Part shown: positions 32,771 through 45,961 of the stretch, in pieces
How positions within the stretch are numbered: position 1 is the first letter of the stretch
How the letters are laid out: each line of letters opens with the position of its first letter
NCBI GenBank assembly: GCA_019400425.1
Contig: JAFREE010000041.1
Location: 62,001 to 126,000, forward strand
DNA: 64,000 nucleotides
Reading direction: 5' to 3'
From: Hymenochaete sp. R1
Taxonomy: Eukaryota; Basidiomycota; Agaricomycetes; Hymenochaetales; Hymenochaetaceae
Translations under genes and position numbers: made by a program
Notes under the pieces: generated by a model
Database searches by the model: none
What the model was told of the DNA's origin: nothing
What the model saw: the letters and a program-made list of their open reading frames with translations, nothing else

Positions 32771-34629
32771 TCAAGCAAGGCCCGTCGCAAGCTTCCTCGG
32801 AAACCTTCCTATGCCCTTCACGGCGTCACCGGGGTTGAATAAATAGTAAAGGGAGAAAGGAAAGTTAAGCGTCGCAGAAAACGTATAAGCCTGCGTGTTG
32901 TTGCGAACCTTGTCGGATGAAGCCGTCCCGACGATCGTCTCCTCCGAATCTTGTGAGGGAAGGAGAGGTTCAGCGGCCACTTGGTCGTGTCCTTGATTCT
33001 GGATAGCCGAGGAAGGGGAAATGACTTGAAATTGACTGAGAGCGGACATAGGCTCAGGTTCTTCGTAGATGGTATGTAATGGACTAAGAATGGGTGCAAA
33101 AGTTGGTGCAGGAAGACTCCTTTCCTTCGCAGGCGGCGAGGGCATCGATAACCCGCGTACAATACGGATCGGCCAGAGGGCGATACTCAAGCTTACTCGC
33201 CACGACAGCACCGTCACCGACCATGGGAGAAGCAGTAATTTCCGGATCGCTGTCCACGTCCTTCCATTATTACGTTCATGCTGCTGCCCTTTATCGTCGA
33301 CCGCCTCTCCTTGTCGTGTTTGCATTGCAGAGACGGTTTCCTCAAGCGCCACCACCCTCCTCTCGGCAGCTTCCACTCTCCGGACGCACTCCCTCCTGAA
33401 CTTCCTTCCCTCACTTTCGACAGCAACAACACTATCAGCCATGTCATCCCACTCCTGCGTATGGGTATTCTCAAACTCAGCGAGGCGCCTTTCGAGGGCG
33501 GAATGATGAGAACGAAGAGACTCCACTTCCTGCCTCAACATCTTTGTCTCTTTCTCGACTTCAGTTTCCAAAATCTGCTCGTCTGCTGGAGATTCGCAGG
33601 TTTCAAACCCATTCGGCAAGGCATCGGCCTCGTTAGCGTCCTCCACAACCCCCTTCAACGCTTCGCTTCTATCTCGTAACCTCTCTACGAGGTGTGTCCA
33701 CGGTCGGATACCTGTTGCGAGAACAAAAAGCGTTGTGCTAAACCATGAGAGTGTCGTCGGATCGCCCGAGATGGTAATGGCGATGAACTTCAGGAGTGAA
33801 GCGCCGAAGAAGGGTGATAGTACGGTTAAGGTGAGATAGAAAAGCTCGAGCGAACGAAGTTCACGTGCAGCGACACTTCCCGGGCTGGCATTCCGCTCGT
33901 TCGATGCTTCTTCAGACATAGAGGTGCCAGAAGGAAGGAATTGGGCTTCTGTCATAATAGAAGTACGGTAAAGCGACCAAGGGACTGTCAAAGATGTTTC
34001 TTAGAACAATTACGTGGCTTGACGAGATGATGAAACATACCTTCGACGAGCTGATTCAAGTAATAGATAAGCAACAGGAGCAACAGCACATTTTTAATGT
34101 GATCTCCACCTGTGAGAATGTTTCCTAAGGGTGATGCGAGTGCAACGAACATGGAGAGATTGAACCCTAGGGAGGACGTGAAGGATGCAGAAGAAGCTGT
34201 TCGTATGGATGCACTTTGACTTCGATTTTGCGCATGCGAAGTACTTTTACGGCGCACATTCCACGGTTGATATGATGTACTTGATCGCCTCGTTGTTTTC
34301 GCGTTGGGTATGTCGAGATTTCCCACCGGGCTTGCACTGGGCTGCACACCTCTTCCCTCGTCGTTACCATGAGTGGCAGACGCTCCCCCATCCATACCTC
34401 CGTCAGAGTCTGAGGTCCCACTCATATGCGAATGTTGGGAAGACATCGATGCTGACCTCGAAGTGCTTCTTTCTCTTCCACTGTCCTCCGTCTGCAGAGT
34501 ACGACAGCCTGTGTCGTGGAACATGCGCGTTTCGCGCGCTGAAGTTGAAGGCGCTTCCGATGGATTATTCTGACGTCTGTCGGTAACGAGGACAGTAGAA
34601 AGACGTTTTCTTAATCCAAATGCATCCAT
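32771..34629 (-). CDS. Membrane and coiled-coil protein, 600 residues, unknown
   Basis: Two exons: 34629-34041 and 33984-32771, with a 56-nt intron of phase 1. Residues 1-140 are Ser/Thr/Arg-rich. Then come hydrophobic stretches LGFNLSMFVALASPLGNIL and NVLLLLLLIYYLNQLVE before the splice. Exon 2 adds LFYLTLTVLSPFFGASLLKF and LSWFSTTLFVLATGIRP. A coiled coil follows (ETKMLRQEVESLRSHHSALE, then RVEAAERRVVALEETV). An amphipathic or membrane stretch, LLLLPWSVTVLSWRVSLSIA, and a disordered tail end the protein. The layout of membrane anchor, coiled coil and second anchor suggests an organelle-tethering or ER/nuclear-envelope protein, as inference only. I recognise no family. The gene is divergent from the SRAP gene. 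Confidence 0.82.
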
Positions 34630-34898
34630 TGCGACTTTATGGGCTCAATAAAAGTACAGTGAAAAAGAAGTGGTCGTGGGGGGAATAGGCAATACAGAGC
34701 TAAAGCATGCCGTACGGTGGCAGCAGGAGGTCGAAAGTGCATGACACCGGCGCGACGCGCTCGTGTGTTTGACTTCGTCAGATCGGCACTGATCGACGCA
34801 TCTTTTCATTACATCATCACTTTCGCAATTCATTCCAGCAACCTGGTGTCTGTTCTGAGGACTTGAACATCCACCCACAACATTATACCACGACTAGA
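34630..34898. promoter_or_regulatory. Divergent promoter, membrane protein/SRAP
   Basis: A 269-bp interval between divergent start codons, expected to hold both promoters. No specific site is called. Confidence 0.4.
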
Positions 34899-36189
34899 AT
34901 GTGCGGGAGATTCGCATTTGGCATTCCGGTAAACCCTCGAATCCCGCGCTGGAGCCGAAGTTAGAGTTGATTGACAAATTTGTGCATAGATAACACAGGT
35001 TATCCGAAACATTCAGAACGACTACCCCAATCTCAACCTCGCGGACGAGTGGGCAGACGAAGATGACTACCATCCCAGGTATAACATCGCTCCTCGCACC
35101 CGAGCAGCGGTAATAAGAAGACGAGACCCAGATATTTACCGCCGAAGTCGCAATACGGACAACGCGGATGAGAAGGTCAACAAGGATTGCGTAACGAAAG
35201 AAGACCAGCCATCGGCAGAACCTGAAGTTAAGGAGCCGCACTTGAACATCATCCAAACGATGAAATGGGGTCTTGTTCCACATTGGAGTAAGCATGAAGA
35301 TACGAGCTTGAACACGATCAATGCAAAAGGAGAGACGCTCGTCGAAGGTGGAGGAATGTGGGGAAGTATCAAGGGAAAGAAGCGCTGTGTGGTTGTCTGT
35401 CAAGGGTGAGTTCCTGCATCAGATATTCTCGGACGGAATGTCTCACTTTGAGGTTCTATATTATCGTTTGCCTACAGGTACTATGAATGGCTAAAGAAAG
35501 GCAAAGAACGCACCCCTTACTTTACGAAGCACAAAGATGGTAAACTCATGCTCCTGGCGGGTCTCTACGACAGTGTTGTTCTCGAAGGCACTTCAGACCC
35601 TCTCTTTACCTTCACTATTGTCACTACTTCCGCTTCTTCGTCTCTGTCATTCCTCCATGACCGTATGCCCCTTATCCTCCGCTCACCTACACAAATTGCC
35701 CAGTGGCTCGATACATCGAAGCAAGAATGGACACCAATACTCGCGAAACTTGTCAAGCCTTATTCTATCCCTGCCTTAACTCCGCTATCAAAGTCAAAGT
35801 TTGGTAGAGAGGATGGACTTGAATGCTATGCCGTGCCTCCGGAAGTAGGTAAAGTCGGAACTGAAAGCCCGACGTTCATCGAACCCGTGAAGAAGAGGCG
35901 GGACGGCATAGAAGCGATGTTCTCGCGAGCAGCTAAAAAGCAAACAGAGACGAACCCAAAATCGAACGACATAGGAAGTTGGGAAGAACCTGTGGGACGA
36001 GGAGAGTCTGAGACATCTATCGAGATCGAAGAACGTCAGCGCAGGAAACGTGAAAGAGAAAGAGACTCCAGCGTTGAGATTTTGGACGGTCCGCCTCCCG
36101 CAAAATTACCCAAACAGTCCTTTTCGAAAACCAATTCAAGATCACCCACAAATAGTGTCGAGGTGACATTTTCTTATGAAAAAAAATAG
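34899..36189 (+). CDS. SRAP-domain DNA-protein crosslink repair protein (HMCES/YedK family)
   Basis: Three exons: 34899-34928, 34999-35405 and 35478-36189. The first codes only MCGRFAFGIP, so Cys2, the catalytic residue that bonds abasic sites, is immediately after the start Met. Other conserved SRAP residues are present: RYNIAPRT, MKWGLVPHW, NTINAKGET (Asn), GYYEWLKKGKERTPYF (Glu) and FLHDRMPLIL (His). The N-terminal Met must be removed for activity in this family. The fold is known to shield abasic sites in single-stranded DNA at replication forks. The C-terminal tail is basic and has GIEAMFSRAAKKQ, loosely like a PCNA-binding motif. An insertion rich in Asp, Lys and Glu lies between RYNIAP and MKWGL. 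Confidence 0.95.
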
Positions 36190-36354
36190 CTGAAAGCGGA
36201 TGCTCTATCGCGCGGTAAGGCTATATTTATTCATTTTGTTTTATTTGGATTGCTAAGGACGGGTGGATTCGCTCAAGCAAAGTCCATGTATCTATTTATT
36301 ATTCGACGCTGTTGTATATTATAAGTTTCTACTTCTATGTATTGATTGAATCAG

Positions 36355-36602
36355 ATGTTTACGGGAACAACGAAGTTGGCGTATGCGATGAGATACCTGT
36401 TGGACGAGGGGTGGGCGTATATATATGTCTTCCAATCCGGCGATAATATTACCGTGAGTCATTCCCGTATCGTCTTGCCTTTGCTCACATCATCTTACAG
36501 ACAACAAAAGCATTCACAGACCAAACAAAGTCTAAGGAGAAGTGTTTTTCAGTGCTTGATTGCGTGGTCGTTCTCCGACAAACGATGCGACCACACCGTT
36601 AA
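36355..36602 (+). CDS. Candidate two-exon fragment, 66 residues
   Basis: Exons 36355-36453 and 36501-36602 join in phase 0 through a 47-nt GTGAGT..ACAG intron. The text is FTGTTKLAYAMRYLLDEGWA, then YIYVFQSGDNIT and FTDQTKSKEKCFSVLDCVVV. The first exon vaguely resembles exon 2 of family I (helix then a hydrophobic strand), but the phase differs, so I do not include it in the family. It starts right after an acceptor-like AATCAG, so a first exon may be missing. It may be a remnant. Confidence 0.33.
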
Positions 36603-37191
36603 ACTCCGTTGTGCACTCGTCAAGATATATGCGGAGGATGATTCCGTAAGTGAACGGGGCATCTCTGGTTTCATAATGTCTCGCCACAGGTCTTCCTGTA
36701 TGGCCTCAAGCTCCGGCCTATCCGAGAAGGAAAGTAATAACTGAGTGCGTTCTCTACCGAGTCGACCGCGTTCAGGTTGGCTTTGCTTTCGGTTTCGCAC
36801 ATTTCATGCGATCAAACAATTGCTTCTAATCCGGTGGCGGCATTCGAGGACTTCGTAATGGTTGCGATGGCTGACCGCCCAGAGCTCGGTTCGCCGCATC
36901 TCGATTTAGCGACAAGGACATACATCATTTATATTACATACCAGATGGATAATCCTGGTCATGAGTGGCGATATCTCTGACAGTGCGTTGGTCACTTTGC
37001 TTTTCTCTTCTTTCTCGAGAAGAGAAAACCCCATTAACATTTTGTGGCGGAAGAAGAAATGGGAATCGGATAGCCTGGGGATAGCTCAGTAATGTATAAA
37101 AGAGGACTACCTATCCTACGAACGCCATCGATACCTCTTGCACAGACAGCGAATAACTCCTCTCAATTAAATCCTCAAGCATTAAGTAGCT

Positions 37192-37722
37192 ATGCAAGAA
37201 GACATGAGCGTCGTGGACGATACGCTGTATAATGATCAAATCACTCACCTGCAACAGTGTGAGTAAGCACTCAGTTAACTCTTTTTTCCACCCGTCGGCC
37301 CCTTCTTTTACTTTCTAAGACGTCATCATATTCATGCAGCTGATTGACGCACCCGTTCACTTTAAAACCAGTGTTTACCCAGTTGTTATCTGACCTCGCA
37401 GACGAAAGCAAATACGGCGCATTGGCCATCAACGTAACGGGACACCTCGAAATTGAGCAACATATTCCCGGCCGTACCAATCGTAAGCGATTTCCCGTCA
37501 CCTTTCTTTGTCATTCCTTTTCTATGGTTTGCTAAAAAAAAACCCTCATGGTTTGTCAATGAAGTCGTGTTTCACAGAACCAATCTTACGACGGGGGAGA
37601 CACTCAAGCCTAAAACAAAGCCGATCATCCATAGCGAGAACGAGTACTTCTTGGAATTGGAACAAAAAGTGATGGCGGTATGGAAAGATTGGGTCATGCT
37701 CGAATGTGATGTGAAACGATGA
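37192..37722 (+). CDS. Small protein of repeated family I (copy C), 111 residues
   Basis: Three exons: 37192-37258, 37372-37482 and 37565-37722, both introns phase 1. Exon 1 is MQEDMSVVDDTLYNDQITHL with QQ following. Exon 2 reads LFTQLLSDLADESKYGALAI, then NVTGHLEIEQHIPG. Exon 3 begins VFHRTNLTTGETLKPKTKPI, then IHSENEYFLELEQKVMAVWK, and ends DWVMLECDVKR. Exon 3 aligns well with copy D (K-rich, IH/VH, then W about 20 residues on, then C.E C) and with copy B (HS, EY, W). The first intron is 113 nt and the second 82 nt, longer than usual here. No known domain. Confidence 0.6.
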
Positions 37723-37841
37723 TTTTAAAGGTCGGCCTGCTACCGGAACTCATGCGCTGACACACCGTTCAACACAGTGCATCCCAAACACTTGAGTCGT
37801 TCATTGATAGTACTTAATAGTAGTAATAAATAAAGATCATT

Positions 37842-38402
37842 TTGCCTTATCACCTACTATCTGGGACTAGCGAGCAACAAAGCTGGAAAATAGCGGGCGG
37901 AATCAGAAGTGATTTGGGAAGCCTGAATGCCAACAGTCCAAGTTGGAAGCCGTCCGGCTTGGAGTGGCCTAGGAGAACAAACTTTGAGGCTCTATTCTGG
38001 ACTTGTACCAGACTGCATAAGTAAGAATCTCCCTGCTCTATGATTAAACCCAGGGATGCTGGCGGCTTGAGTAAAAATGAGACATATACGCGAAACAAGT
38101 CTACATACACTAGCTTTCCCGTAAAAATTTGGCGGTTGAGCTGCTTTGCTGCTGTTATGACGGATGCGTGGGAAGATATGCCTCGGCTAGTAAATGAGAT
38201 GAAAGGGATTCGTGCTTACGAGATGTTCTTCAGAGCCGAAGGGACTTGTCAGCAAGTCCAACTGACTGTCTCTGCACTACACCTCCATCCACCAATCGTT
38301 TTCTTTGCCACACTAATTCAAATTCATCATGGTGTTTATGCCGTCAGTCACACTTATATGCTCGTACAGCTTAAAGGAGGATGCGAAAAAATGCAGCCGT
38401 GA
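37842..38402 (+). pseudogene. Coding-like remnant, unknown
   Basis: The frame reads SWKIAGGIRSDLGSLNANSP, then SGLEWPRRTNFEALFWTCTR. Via a very short GTAAG..CAG gap at 38021-38053 it continues DAGGLSKNETYTRNKSTYTS, then VMTDAWEDMPRLVNEMKGIR. No start codon or complete gene model could be built. A similar coding-like stretch without a full model lies at about 38515-38770. Both sit between copies C and D of family I and may be decayed relatives. Confidence 0.27.
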
Positions 38403-38977
38403 CCGACAACTTGAAGCATTGCACACAACTGTTCGTTAGGACGGAGTCGGGTCCACTTTCCGATGGCGTGCATGCGAAAACCAACGGAGACATTCCTGAT
38501 TTGCTTTCAATCCGGTGGCTACTTTTAGGGAGCAGCTGTTGGTTCATTCAAAGAACACGGCAAGAACGATTGCAATACCCGCCACATTTCGATCCGGAGA
38601 GTTTTGGGGTATTCTGTGGCGACAAATGCTTTTCGGAAGGTGTGAGTCTGATTTCTGTTCATACATGGCGCTTAGCTTTGACGATGCGGCGAGCGCAAAG
38701 GGCACGGCGTGCTCACGTCATCGACCCTCTTTCACGACTCTTGGATCTATGGAGGAAACGCAATTAATGGCGCCTCTACCTCCTTCCAGCACCCGCAGAG
38801 CCGATTCAACTATCGTAGGCCCGGGGAGAAAGAAGCATGCGTTTTCTCCTTGTGCCAGTCCGCCTTGGCAAGTCCCGATGACGAGCTGAGGAGAGGGTGA
38901 GAAGGTCTGTGAGGAAGCGACTCGTCCGCTGGGGGGGGGATGGGGTACCATTTGAGTATAAAGAGGGAACAAAACGC

Positions 38978-39730
38978 ATGGACTATTTCGACAGAATCAA
39001 CTTCATCATCCGTCTGAGTAACTCGTCTCGATCCACTCCCGCATATCCTATCGTAATGCAAACCGGAGAAGATTTTCATGCAATTCCGGCCGATATAGAA
39101 ACCTGTGAGGATCTCTCTTTTATCTTTCTCCTTACTTCTCGCGCCACCCCCAGCGGCAGGTAGCTCTCATCTTCTCACATAAACATGCGTACAAATACAC
39201 CTTGAAAGCTAACTAATCTTGCTTTTATCTTTGTCCTTTTTTTCAAAAAAAAATAGTGGTCACACAAGAATTTGACAAACTCAAAAGTGAAGACCAGCAC
39301 GTTCCTGAGGATGATCAGTTCAAACTAAAAATCAATGGTACCTTCACTGCGGACTGCTCGGACAATATAGCAGTAGGTACGCTCGCTTCATCTCTCCCCC
39401 CCCCCTTCTTTTCTCTCTCTTCTCTTCCCTTTCCCTTCCTCCCTCCCATTTCCCCACCCAGTCCAATTGTCACAGCCGGTCCCCCTTCCCCGTTCATCAT
39501 CTCTGAGCAGCAATATCTGACTTGACCCGTTATCCTTATTCCTCCCCGTGCGCCGGCGCGTAGTTTGGTTTACGAGGCTTCGCATAACCGACCACGCAGA
39601 GCTGAAGTCGAAAAAGAAGACGTTTGTCCATCGGGCAAAAGAAGACATCGATGCGTTCATGAATAGGATCCGAGAGAGTGTTCGCGATTGGATCTTATGT
39701 GAATGTAACAACCCCAACGAACTCGCCTAA
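38978..39730 (+). CDS. Small protein of repeated family I (copy D), 137 residues
   Basis: Three exons: 38978-39104, 39257-39376 and 39564-39730, both introns phase 1 as in the other copies. The first exon is longer (MDYFDRINFIIRLSNSSRST). Exon 2 gives EFDKLKSEDQHVPEDDQFKL, then KINGTFTADCSDN. Exon 3 gives VWFTRLRITDHAELKSKKKT, then FVHRAKEDIDAFMNRIRESV, then RDWILCECN. Exon 3 lines up with copy C (GETLKPKTK, IH, W, LEC). The second intron (187 nt) contains a long C/T tract. Unknown function; soluble and charged. Start is the first ATG in frame and is not otherwise supported. Confidence 0.6.
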
Positions 39731-41105
39731 CGTGGGGACTCCGCGGTATCCTTGTGTCGTGTAGCTCAAGAGTAGATGGTGTTTCTGGTTCGGTTCGGCG
39801 CACGGTTCTCATCCTTCCTCGCACACACATCCTCGTCACCCATCAAACTGCGATAAATAACAATATTAACAATATTTAATGAATTAGAAAACGGAAAATA
39901 GAAAACAGAAATAAAGAAACTATTGAATTAAATTACTGGATGAAAAAGAAAAAAAAGGAACAAGATTAGGGAAACTTGAAGGAAAACGCCCCCCCCCCTC
40001 CCCCTTCTTGCAAGTGGGACCCAGATTGGTGTGTACTAGTAGTAGTATCCGCCTGCTTCAGAGTCACCCTCGCATTTTATCCATTTATCGATACTGTACC
40101 ATGACCCGGACTTCTTTCCTTCCACCCGTTCAAGCTCCCCAACCTTCAAGCCCAAAGCCCCAAGCCTTTCTCATCATCTTCGATTCTTTGTACACTGTAC
40201 AAAACACCTAACCATAACGTCAATATTCTACCAGACGCTGACACGATGACACGCCCTTCTCCCTTCCACCGCGCGAGTCTCCACAAGTGCCGAGGCTGAG
40301 AGCTGAGACCGACCATCCACCGTACCGTGCCGTGCGACAAATAAAAATAAATCCAAGTCCACACCCTTGCCGGTACCAGACGCAGTACTATGTAATCAAA
40401 CTTGAACCAATCAAAGAGTCAAAGAGCCAAAGAGTCAAAGAGTCAACGGCTCGTACTCCCCTTTCCCCGGGCCCTCTCACGAAAACACACGACACATGTA
40501 TAATCACGTTTTTGAGAAAAGGGAGAGAGGTACTTTGTACATTGTACACTTTACTTTGAATTTCTACAGGCGCGCGCGGGAGGGGGAAGAGAAGGGGGGG
40601 AGGGGGGGAAGGGAGTCCCGAACGACGGACGGACGACACAAAACGGACGACGCTGAATAGAATAGAAACCCGAGACGAGAGGCGAATCGGGGTAGTGTGT
40701 GTTCCCTTCTCCTTCTACTGTTTAACTATAACTACCCTGGGACGGTACCTCGTAACTCTTTTTTTACAGACAGACAGACAGATGGACAGACAAACCGACG
40801 AACAGGCGAGCAGATAGACAAACAGATAGACAAAAGTAAATTTCGGCCTTCGGCGTGGCTTTGGCTTTAGCAATTCGGAGAAAGAGAAAAAGAGAAAGAG
40901 AGAGAGATGAGAGATGAGAGATGGGCCGGAGCCGGAGATAAGATGAAACAGATAACTGATAGAAGATAAGCGTCCCCGAGCCCCGAGAGATCCCACCTTC
41001 AACTTCAACTTGAGAGAGTTCCTTTATTTCACCTCCCCGTCTAAAAGCAAACCCATATCCTATTTCCTATTCCCCACCACACATGTGCCATACCCACCCT
41101 CACCC
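39731..41105. other. Gene-free 1.4-kb interval, low-complexity
   Basis: Convergent interval between family I copy D and the DAHP synthase stop. It includes purine and pyrimidine runs (C-rich near 39990, AAAGAGTCAAAGAGCC repeats near 40415-40450, CAGA and GAGA runs near 40760-40920). I see no supported gene. Confidence 0.5.
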
Positions 41106-42897
<1,792 letters not shown>

Positions 42898-43533
42898 CGT
42901 GTCGTCGTCTGCGTCTACTACTTTCGTCGCTGTCTCTGAGGCTGGGGTAGAAACGGGTGCGGGTGCGGCGACTGTGTGTATGCGTGGGGGGGTTTAAGAA
43001 AAGACGAAAAGAAAGCAGAGGTGAGCGTTGGGGGGTTATATACTACACGAAAGCGAGTGTACCGCAAGTGAAGCTGACCTTGACTTTGGGGTTGATGGTT
43101 ATCTAGCGATACCGATGATGGAGAGTCTAGAATTATAATACCCGTACGATTCGACGAATGAGCGTAAGCAAAAGCGCGAACGAGGAGAGATGGATATGGA
43201 GATTAATTTTGCGGCCGCTGCCGCTGAGAGCGGACGGCGGGCGTGCCAGTGATGAATATGCAGACAACGTTGCTCACCTGGTGAATGCGAGCCAATCGAC
43301 ATCTGAAAAGAATATGAATCGGATTGATATTGAGATCAGAAAGGGCGAGTCCTGTGTCACAACTTACTATCTTTTCTTTCGAATGCAGTAGACAGACAGA
43401 CAGACGGACGGAAAGATTTCTGACCGACCTGAGTGCATTTCCGACTTTCCAACTTTCTGACTCCGACTCGCGGAATATTATTTCTGACTCCTTTCCTGAT
43501 CGACGTCCCTCTTTCTCCTTATCCGGTACTCAC

Positions 43534-43540
43534 TGAGTCA
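43534..43540. promoter_or_regulatory. Gcn4/CPC1-type TGAGTCA site
   Basis: A TGAGTCA heptamer about 640 bp upstream of the DAHP synthase start. This is the bZIP site used by the fungal general amino acid control regulator on amino acid biosynthesis genes. The motif is short and the distance long, so use is inferred. Confidence 0.35.
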
Positions 43541-44259
43541 CTCTACACACCACCACCACCGCCAGCGCACACCCACCTTCTCCGACTCCGACTTCAACTC
43601 CGTTTACACAAACCCAGTATATCGTACAATATTAATCACTTTTTATCACAGCTTTCTTTTCTTTTTAAAAACAAACAAACAAGAAAGCAGATACACAGTT
43701 GCAGCTGCCGCGCTCGTCGGGTCGGACGCTTACCTAACGTCTAACTTCTTACCCTCGCCTCGCGTACTGGCATCTGCGGTCGCTTACAATACTACTACTC
43801 TTCAGACTCGACCACACCACCCACACCGACAGTTTCGCCGCTTTCGGGTGCACGTGCGTTCACGGTTCACGAATGCACCGCCCACCGCCCGTCGCAAATT
43901 TAAAGAAAAAGAGTTTAATTTTAAGGAAGCGTTCAGAGCGGGAACGGTCAAACCTCGGGTACTCAAAAATGTTAATAAAAGCAGAAAGCGTATCCGGTCC
44001 GTGTACCAGCCACGCCCGGCCCGAGTACTACTAGTACTACTACTTCCACTACTATTAATCGGTAGTCTTCGTCTTTCATCTCTCATCGTTCATCACCAGT
44101 ACTCAGCATCCAGTACTCAGTTTGGCCAACACCAAAACTCCGTCCTCGGACCTCGACGCCGCGTCTCATGCAGCACTACCAGTTCTACCAGTTCTGTATA
44201 ATCCCGAACGTCCTCCCCCCCCCCCCTCCACCGGCCGGCGAGCTAATCGTGTATCACCC

Positions 44260-44260
<1 letters not shown>

Positions 44261-44298
<38 letters not shown>
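44261..44298. repeat. Tandem CGAACAT repeat, about five units
   Basis: Seven-base unit repeated head to tail in the DAHP synthase/ankyrin intergenic region. Confidence 0.9.
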
Positions 44299-44348
44299 TT
44301 GACATTCCCTCAAAACACAAAAAAACACCCGCGGTGTTTCGAGTCTCC

Positions 44349-44378
44349 GTTTCGTTTCGTTTCGTTTCGTTTCGTTTA
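44349..44378. repeat. Tandem GTTTC pentamer repeat
   Basis: About six units of a five-base repeat, 50 bp after the heptamer repeat. Confidence 0.88.
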
Positions 44379-44524
44379 TTTTATCAAGCTCCAGGACCAG
44401 GATGACTGATGAGTCCCCGTTCCTCTTTGACTTGGAGGATACTGTATCATACTGGTTACGGCTTCGGCTTCGACGATAATATTGATGAAATGAAGGGACG
44501 CTGGACGTTGGACGCTGAAGAGGC

Positions 44525-44561
44525 CTCTCTCTCTCTCTCTCTGGCTGGCTGGCTGGCTGGC
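44525..44561. repeat. (CT)n followed by (GGCT)n microsatellite
   Basis: A CT dinucleotide run passes directly into about five GGCT units. Confidence 0.88.
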
Positions 44562-45936
44562 AACCACTAGTACTTATCACCCGTCCCCTGTCACCCGTCG
44601 CTCGAGCCGACGTTACCGCTGCGACGGCGACAGCGGTGGCGACGGTACTGGAAGGCGTTGTGGCAGAAGGCGGAAGGTGTTATGGCGTGAGGCGCATGAA
44701 TCGGTACCATGGATGAGATGAGATGAGATGAGCACACAGACACACAGACAGACACGGACGCAGACACGGACTGAGTTAGGAACAGCGTACAGCGTACTTC
44801 GTACCACAAACTACGGACTACAACTACGATAGCTGATATACATTCGGGGACGGACATGGAGACAGAGCAACTCAACTCAACTCAACTCACCATAAACGCC
44901 AGACGTCCCCACGTTTTTTTCTTCCGCTTTCGTTCGCTTTCGTTCATCCATTCATCCATTCGTTAGTCGTTAGTCGTCAGTCGGTATAGTACAGACAATA
45001 AACAGTAACTTGAAACGCAACCCAGCGCCAACTTGAATATCAACGCCCCAGCCAGCAGCAGTACCAGCAGCACTAGTACCAGAAGTAGTAGTACAGTACA
45101 GTAGAAAGCGCCTCTTGGTCCGAGTCTCCCGACTTTCTCGGCGTCTCTGCGTCTCTGCGTCTCTCAGGCTCCCGTCCATCAAGGTATCAAGGGATCTACG
45201 AAGGCATGCCGCTGCTTACTTTACGACCAGTGTCCGGCGTCCGGCGTCCGGTCTCCTATTAATTAGAGTAGCGCAGAGTAGACCAGGCCGGCCGATCATC
45301 GTTTGTTTGTTTGTTGGTGGCTGGTAGCGACGGTGACGGTGATGATGAACGAATTTTTTTGATGATGGTGATGGCGATGATGATTGGTATTTATGTGTAC
45401 ATTGGCGTGGCGCCCATGCCCGTGTTTAGTCTAGATTGAGATCTTGTTTCGATATGCGTATGTGTGCATGGACGACTGAGTCGGTGCAGCGCTTTAGATG
45501 ACGAGAACTTGAATGACGAAAAGAGAGAAGGAACATAGGGCTCACTCAGGTATTATTAACTTGAACAAGCTCAGCAAATTCGCCATCCACCATCCACCAT
45601 CCGCCACACCAGCTCTGCTCGCTCGCTCGCATAGCGTGTAGCCCAGAAACTACGACATTGAAAAACGAAGCGATTCGCGATTCCTTAAGAACTGAGGACT
45701 GAGAAGATCTAGACGGAGTGTGAGTGTCAGACCGAACAGACCGGACCCGAAGAAATACTAAATACTAATAGGCGTGCTGAGGTCGGAGTCGATGTGGGCT
45801 GTTACTGCTGCTTTACCAAGTAGCTACAGTCGCAGTACTAGTGTGCTGCCAGTGGGAAAGGCATAGGCATAGGCGTAGGCCTCGGACGGACTTGCTGACT
45901 GCGGGTAAAGCAAGGCGGGCAGAACACGCATCGTAT

Positions 45937-45961
45937 CGAACGAACGAACGAACGAACGAAC
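45937..45961. repeat. (GAAC)n tetranucleotide repeat
   Basis: About six units of CGAA/GAAC in a row. Confidence 0.85.

Noticed and set aside
43802..44086. Minus-strand 94-codon Arg/Ser-rich frame
   Set aside because: Repetitive intergenic sequence with an R/S-rich reading and no conserved segment.
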